A stretch of 18,189 nt of DNA from Candidatus Colimonas fimequi (GTDB lineage: Bacteria > Bacillota > Clostridia > Peptostreptococcales > Anaerovoracaceae). The translations under genes were made by a program, and so were the position numbers. Location of the stretch: positions 1 through 18,189 of the forward strand of contig JAGHTQ010000190.1 of the NCBI GenBank assembly GCA_018065295.1, written 5' to 3'. This document shows positions 14,504 through 18,189 of the stretch, piece by piece. Under the pieces are notes generated by a model. It did not search any database. It saw nothing but the letters and a program-made list of their open reading frames with translations, and was not told the DNA's origin. Numbering within the stretch: position 1 is the first letter of the stretch; every line of letters begins with the position of its first letter.

Positions 14504-15207
14504 TGACTAATGAAATACTGCTGGTAGCCAGCATCGTCCTGATTTACGGTGGCGTAATCGTCTTTTATAAGTTCTTCGGCAAGAGCGGCCTGTTCGCCTT
14601 CAGCATCCTGGCAACAGTTCTTGCTAACATCGAAGTACTTCTCGTTGTCGACGCGTTCAAAATGGAGATGACTCTGGGTAACGTGCTCTTCGCAAGTACT
14701 TTCCTTATCACTGACATCCTCAGTGAAAACCACGACGGCAAAACAGCTAAGAAGGCTGTTGCCATGAGTACAACAGCTTCAATATTCTTTATCATCCTTT
14801 CACAGATGTGGATCAACTTTGTCCCAAGTGAAAGCGACTGGGCTATGGGAGCATTTCAGACAATCTTCGCCAACACACCTAGAATGATTCTGGCGTCACT
14901 GTCCGTATACCTGATTTCTCAGCTTCTGGACGTATGGCTCTATCACAGATGGTGGGATTTCACAACAAAGAGATTTGGCGATAGCAGAAGAGGCCTTTGG
15001 GTTAGAAACAACGGTTCAACCCTCATTTCACAGATGGCAAACACTTGCCTCTTCACACTCTTCGCATTCTACGGAATGTACGATTTTGACACTATGATTT
15101 CAATCATGGTTTCAAGTTACGTTATCTTCATCGTAACAAGCCTTCTGGATACACCGATGGTATATCTTGCACGTAGAATTCACGAAGCGGCGCCGGAAGA
15201 TAAATAA
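14503..15207 (+). CDS. Queuosine precursor transporter, YhhQ/QPTR family
   Basis: A 234-residue membrane protein of the VUT-1/YhhQ family, which takes up preQ0, preQ1 or in some bacteria queuine. About six hydrophobic helices are visible (near 4-22, 28-49, 58-72, 89-107, 126-145, and the last part 173-220). Family motifs are TDILSE (70-75), SQLLDVWLYH (139-148) and RNNGSTLISQMANT (168-181). GGAGGAGAAGAA precedes the ATG, which overlaps the queL TAA (TAATG), so the pair is translationally coupled. With a queuine lyase beside it, queuine import is a sensible guess, but YhhQ substrate range changes between lineages and cannot be read from motifs I know. Confidence 0.92.
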   Translation: MTNEILLVASIVLIYGGVIVFYKFFGKSGLFAFSILATVLANIEVLLVVDAFKMEMTLGNVLFASTFLITDILSENHDGKTAKKAVAMSTTASIFFIILSQMWINFVPSESDWAMGAFQTIFANTPRMILASLSVYLISQLLDVWLYHRWWDFTTKRFGDSRRGLWVRNNGSTLISQMANTCLFTLFAFYGMYDFDTMISIMVSSYVIFIVTSLLDTPMVYLARRIHEAAPEDK

Positions 15208-15228
15208 GACGCTCATAAATGGACACAC

Positions 15229-15260
15229 AAAAAGTGGCTTCAATGCGAAGCCACTTTTTT
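15229..15260. terminator. Bidirectional terminator between transporter and subtilase
   Basis: Stem AAAAAGTGGCTTC (15229-15241) and its complement (15247-15259), loop AATGC, with a T-run after it and an A-run before it. It serves both convergent units. Confidence 0.92.
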
Positions 15261-15273
15261 AATATATATTTTG

Positions 15274-17208
15274 TTATCTAGTTTTCACGCTCTTAACAGC
15301 AGACCATGAAGAATAATATTTCTTGCCGCTAACTGTCTTATAAGTACGAACCTTAACGTAGTACTTCTTCTTAGCCTTCAGCTTAGTTATCTTCTTGGAA
15401 GTTGTGCTGTTCTTAGTAATTGTCTTAGTGTGAGTGCTGCTGCCTGAGAAAGACTTGCTTGTTGAATACTTCACCTGGTAGCCAGTAACCTGGGTAGTCT
15501 TCTTAGACCACTTAACAGTTATTGCCTTACGACTTCCCTTAACTGACTTAATTGTAGTCTTCCTAGGGTTAATCTTAAATGTAGCCTGAAGAGTATCCTT
15601 GTACTTACCGAGTCCCTTTGCCTTAACTGTGTATGTACCAACTTTCACACGACCGCTCTGATATGTCAGGTCAATATCGCTTGTATCTGCAGTAATTGCT
15701 TCTGCAACGTTAACAAGCTGACCATCAACAGATGCAGTAACTGTAACCGCTGGCTTCTTAGCCTTGCCGTCGTATTCATATGAAGTCTTGCTAAGCTTAA
15801 TTGAGCCAATAGCAGCTGGTCTAGGCTTCTTCTCTACGTCATCAGGAGTCTTGGCATACTTAACTGCTGCTGCCGCATCGATGGCACCAGCACTGCCAGT
15901 CTTATCACCTCTATCGTTAACCTGAGTGTTCACTGGATATGCTGAATCCTTAACAACGCTGATTACCTGATCTACTGTCAGTTCTGGGTTTGACGCCCAC
16001 ATCATAGCCATGATGCCTGATACCATTGGCGTTGCCATTGATGTGCCTGAACTCTCTGCATAAAGAGCTTCAGCATCATTCCATGTTGATACGATATCAG
16101 CGCCAGGGGCACTGATGTCCTTGAATTCATTGTAATCTGACCATGCCGCATTATTGCCTTTGTTATCAAGGGCTGTAACGCTGACACATTCTTCGAAGTC
16201 ACCAGGATATACAGGGCTAGTCATTGTTGGACCCTTGCCGTTGCCGCCTGCACATACAGTAACAACATCGTAATTGTCTCTCATGTTTCCTATTGCAGTC
16301 TTCAGCAGTTCATCTCTACCAGAGTCGATTGTATATCCACCAAGACTCATGTTAATAACATGAAGGTTAGTCAGTTCTCCGCTCTTAATCAGGCTCTCAA
16401 GGTATGAATACGCCGCCAGAAGATATCCTGAGTTCAATGTGCCATATTCGTCAACGATGCAGATTGGGAGCACCTTGGCATTGTATGAAACGCCTGCGAT
16501 GCCTTCATTATTGTCAGCACATGCCGCTACGATTCCAGCAACGTGTGTGCCGTGTCCAATCTCGCAAGGCACTGTTCCTGGCTCCGCCCTAGGGTTAGTC
16601 ACGTCAATGGCGTGCTCCATATCCAGGTTAGCCTTAAGGTCTGGATGATCACTATATACACCGCTATCAAGAACCGCAACTGTAACCGCTCCCTCAGTCT
16701 TAACCTGATTCCAAGCGTCAGTTACGCTTGCTCCGCAGTCCCCTGCGAAAGTGCTATCCCATGAACCCAGATAGTACTGGTCCCCTGCCTTAGGGTCGTT
16801 TGTTGTTGCCATAGGAGTCACGTCTTCTTCCATCAGGTCATAGACGAAATTTCTCTGTACAGTCTCAACGTGAGGGTCCTTCTCCAGTTCCTCAATCATT
16901 GCATCAACGTCATTGTCCTCACTTACCTCAACCTGAACCAGGTCGCCATCAGGAATGATGTCCTCTGCGATGACTTCGCTTGACTCTACCGACGTTCCAG
17001 CAGTCTCTGCCGCTTCATCAAGGTTCTTCTCCACGTCAGCTTCGCTGTTATAAATGACCAGCAGCTGGTTGTCAACGTATCCTTCTGAGGCTTCGCCTTC
17101 AAGATTATCAGGCACTTCAGTCGCGAAGGAAACAACCGGCACCATTGCAGTGGCCATTACTGTTGCTGTTACAGCAGCAAGAAGCTTCTTCTTGTTTAAT
17201 AATTTCAT
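15274..17208 (-). CDS. Secreted S8 family subtilisin-like serine protease with Ig-like and Fn3-like tail
   Basis: An exported protease. I start it at the ATG at 17208 (644 residues): AGGTG lies 6 nt upstream, while the GTG three codons earlier forms part of that site. A signal peptide (MKLLNKKKLLAAVTATVMAT, cleavage near residue 29-30) is followed by an I9-like propeptide (about 44-125) and the S8 domain with Asp181 in VLDSGV, His219 in GHGTHVAGI, oxyanion Asn323 in AGGNG and Ser390 in GTSMATP. Residues about 465-547 form an Ig/MBG-like domain (YEYDGKAKKP...VGTYTVKAKG) and 550-644 a Lys-rich Fn3-like domain of the kind common in clostridial surface proteins. No LPXTG, SLH or choline-binding motif is seen, so it may be released or held by charge. 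It follows the aldo/keto reductase without a gap. Confidence 0.93.
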   Translation of the reverse strand: MKLLNKKKLLAAVTATVMATAMVPVVSFATEVPDNLEGEASEGYVDNQLLVIYNSEADVEKNLDEAAETAGTSVESSEVIAEDIIPDGDLVQVEVSEDNDVDAMIEELEKDPHVETVQRNFVYDLMEEDVTPMATTNDPKAGDQYYLGSWDSTFAGDCGASVTDAWNQVKTEGAVTVAVLDSGVYSDHPDLKANLDMEHAIDVTNPRAEPGTVPCEIGHGTHVAGIVAACADNNEGIAGVSYNAKVLPICIVDEYGTLNSGYLLAAYSYLESLIKSGELTNLHVINMSLGGYTIDSGRDELLKTAIGNMRDNYDVVTVCAGGNGKGPTMTSPVYPGDFEECVSVTALDNKGNNAAWSDYNEFKDISAPGADIVSTWNDAEALYAESSGTSMATPMVSGIMAMMWASNPELTVDQVISVVKDSAYPVNTQVNDRGDKTGSAGAIDAAAAVKYAKTPDDVEKKPRPAAIGSIKLSKTSYEYDGKAKKPAVTVTASVDGQLVNVAEAITADTSDIDLTYQSGRVKVGTYTVKAKGLGKYKDTLQATFKINPRKTTIKSVKGSRKAITVKWSKKTTQVTGYQVKYSTSKSFSGSSTHTKTITKNSTTSKKITKLKAKKKYYVKVRTYKTVSGKKYYSSWSAVKSVKTR

Positions 17209-17217
17209 TTCAGTCAC

Positions 17218-18138
17218 CTAGTACTTCTCCATAGGAACCTTCTCAGTTGGAGCTGGGAATGATTCCTCAAGCTGAGCCAGATCTTCATCTGTGAGAACGA
17301 TATCAGCTGCTGCTCTGTTCTCGTCGATGTGATCGAATCCTACAGCCTTAGGGATAGCTACCATATCATCAAGACGCATTACGAATGCCAGGAGAAGCTG
17401 AACGATAGAAATACCGTGTCTCTCAGCTACTGCCTTAACGTTAGCGTCGTTCATGAGCATTGCCTTTGATACGCCGTCCTGAGTTGTCAGTGCTCCCGCC
17501 TGTCCTACTGGACAATATGCCATAAATGGAACCTTGCGGTCTCTCTGCCACTGAAGCAGATCGTATTCGATGCCTCGTGATCCCAGATTATAGAGAATCT
17601 GATTTATTGTACACTTATCTCCATCTGGAACCTTCCATAAGTCTTCCATGTCATCTACATCAAAGTTTGATACGCCCCATCTTCTGATGAAGCCCTTATC
17701 CTTAAGGTCTTCCATGCACCAAGCCACTTCAGCAAGGTCAGCATCTTCTCTCCAGTGAAGAAGATACATGTCAAGATAATCTGTACCCAGAAGCTTAAGT
17801 GATCTCTGAACACTGCTGTAGATGTGCTCGCGACATGCGTTCTGTGGATATACCTTGCTTACAATATATATATCCTCACGATTTCTATCCTTGATAGCCT
17901 GACCAGTAATCAGTTCTGACTTACCGTCGGCATACATCTCGGCTGTATCGATAAGGTTCATTCCAATATCAAGTCCATGCTGCAGACCTGCGATTTCTCT
18001 CGCCTGCTTGCTATCGTCTTCTGCCATCTGCCATGTGCCCTGGCCCAACTTAGGCATCCAAGATCCATCAGGGAGAATTATTCCATTTTTACCAATAGCC
18101 TGTATATCAACATCCATATTTAGTCGTTTTTCTTTCAT
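17218..18138 (-). CDS. Aldo/keto reductase
   Basis: An NAD(P)H-dependent oxidoreductase of about 306 residues with the (beta/alpha)8 barrel of the family. From the ATG at 18138 the catalytic tetrad is Asp64 and Tyr69 (LIDTAEMYADG), Lys95 (YIVSKVYP) and His128 (YLLHWRED). VAIPKAVG near 260-267 is the usual cofactor-binding stretch and WGVSNFD near 154-160 is conserved. The start is ambiguous: a GTG at 18147 and an ATG at 18117 are in frame, but the ATG at 18138 has the nearest GGGA/AAGG purine run. A TATAGT (18169-18164) may be the -10 box; its -35 lies outside the window. It is the first gene of a unit with the subtilase, with no obvious functional link. Substrate unknown. Confidence 0.9.
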   Translation of the reverse strand: MKEKRLNMDVDIQAIGKNGIILPDGSWMPKLGQGTWQMAEDDSKQAREIAGLQHGLDIGMNLIDTAEMYADGKSELITGQAIKDRNREDIYIVSKVYPQNACREHIYSSVQRSLKLLGTDYLDMYLLHWREDADLAEVAWCMEDLKDKGFIRRWGVSNFDVDDMEDLWKVPDGDKCTINQILYNLGSRGIEYDLLQWQRDRKVPFMAYCPVGQAGALTTQDGVSKAMLMNDANVKAVAERHGISIVQLLLAFVMRLDDMVAIPKAVGFDHIDENRAAADIVLTDEDLAQLEESFPAPTEKVPMEKY

Positions 18139-18189
18139 ATTTCCCACATACCTTACTACATATACTATATTCCACTTTTAATTTATGCT

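Noticed and set aside
17209..17217. GTG start for the subtilase directly after the reductase stop
   Set aside because: The AGGTG containing that GTG is the ribosome site for the ATG at 17208, which gives a standard signal peptide.
1..18189. CRISPR arrays, insertion sequences, tRNA/rRNA genes, attachment sites
   Set aside because: No regularly spaced repeats, transposase or integrase genes, or tRNA-like cloverleaf sequences were seen on either strand; the only dispersed repeat is the 27-nt hairpin.

Overview
The window looks like chromosomal DNA of an anaerobic, fermentative member of the Clostridia (Eubacteriales). The evidence is strong AGGAGG-type ribosome binding sites, acetate and acyl-CoA fermentation genes (pta, a butyryl/acetyl-CoA transferase, an acyl-CoA thioesterase), a MurE with the meso-diaminopimelate motif DNPR, a YhgE/Pip protein, FtsX-type ABC exporters and a secreted subtilase with the Lys-rich Ig-like/Fn3-like tail common in gut and oral Clostridia. 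I cannot fix the genus; the Anaerovoracaceae/Mogibacterium area is only a guess. I see no tRNA, rRNA, CRISPR array, insertion sequence or phage gene.

Layout. 1-1251 (minus): an FlK-type hotdog thioesterase followed by a LysR regulator whose C-terminus runs off the left edge. Its promoter is back to back with that of pta (1400-2410, plus). A bidirectional terminator follows pta. Then comes a minus-strand transcription unit of two microproteins: a 34-residue STAS-domain fragment and a 32-residue single-membrane-span peptide. 2904-4244 (minus) is a CoA-transferase. 4387-6660 (minus) is a YhgE/Pip membrane protein with 24 or so heptad repeats, divergent from a TetR regulator (6823-7392) that probably controls it. 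7446-13639 (minus) is a tightly coupled operon: murE, then two MacB-like ABC proteins that each fuse an ATPase to an FtsX-type permease. Divergent from murE is queL plus a YhhQ-family transporter (13790-15207, plus), with a structured leader that resembles a preQ1-I riboswitch. 15274-18138 (minus) holds an aldo/keto reductase followed by the secreted subtilase.

How the genes work together. The left third deals with acyl-CoA and acetate: Pta makes acetyl phosphate for ATP, the CoA-transferase exchanges CoA between acyl groups and acetate, and the thioesterase drains an acyl-CoA. The middle is cell envelope work: peptidoglycan precursor synthesis together with two exporter subunits likely to form a heterodimer. 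The queL/transporter pair is the most interesting unit: it fits uptake of a queuosine precursor and radical-SAM cleavage of queuine to preQ1, with feedback by preQ1 on the leader RNA. Two sites show symmetry beyond the genes: a 27-nt hairpin element present twice (2420-2446 and 4304-4330) with one compensatory base-pair change, and perfect or near-perfect operator-like inverted repeats at the CoA-transferase and YhgE promoters.
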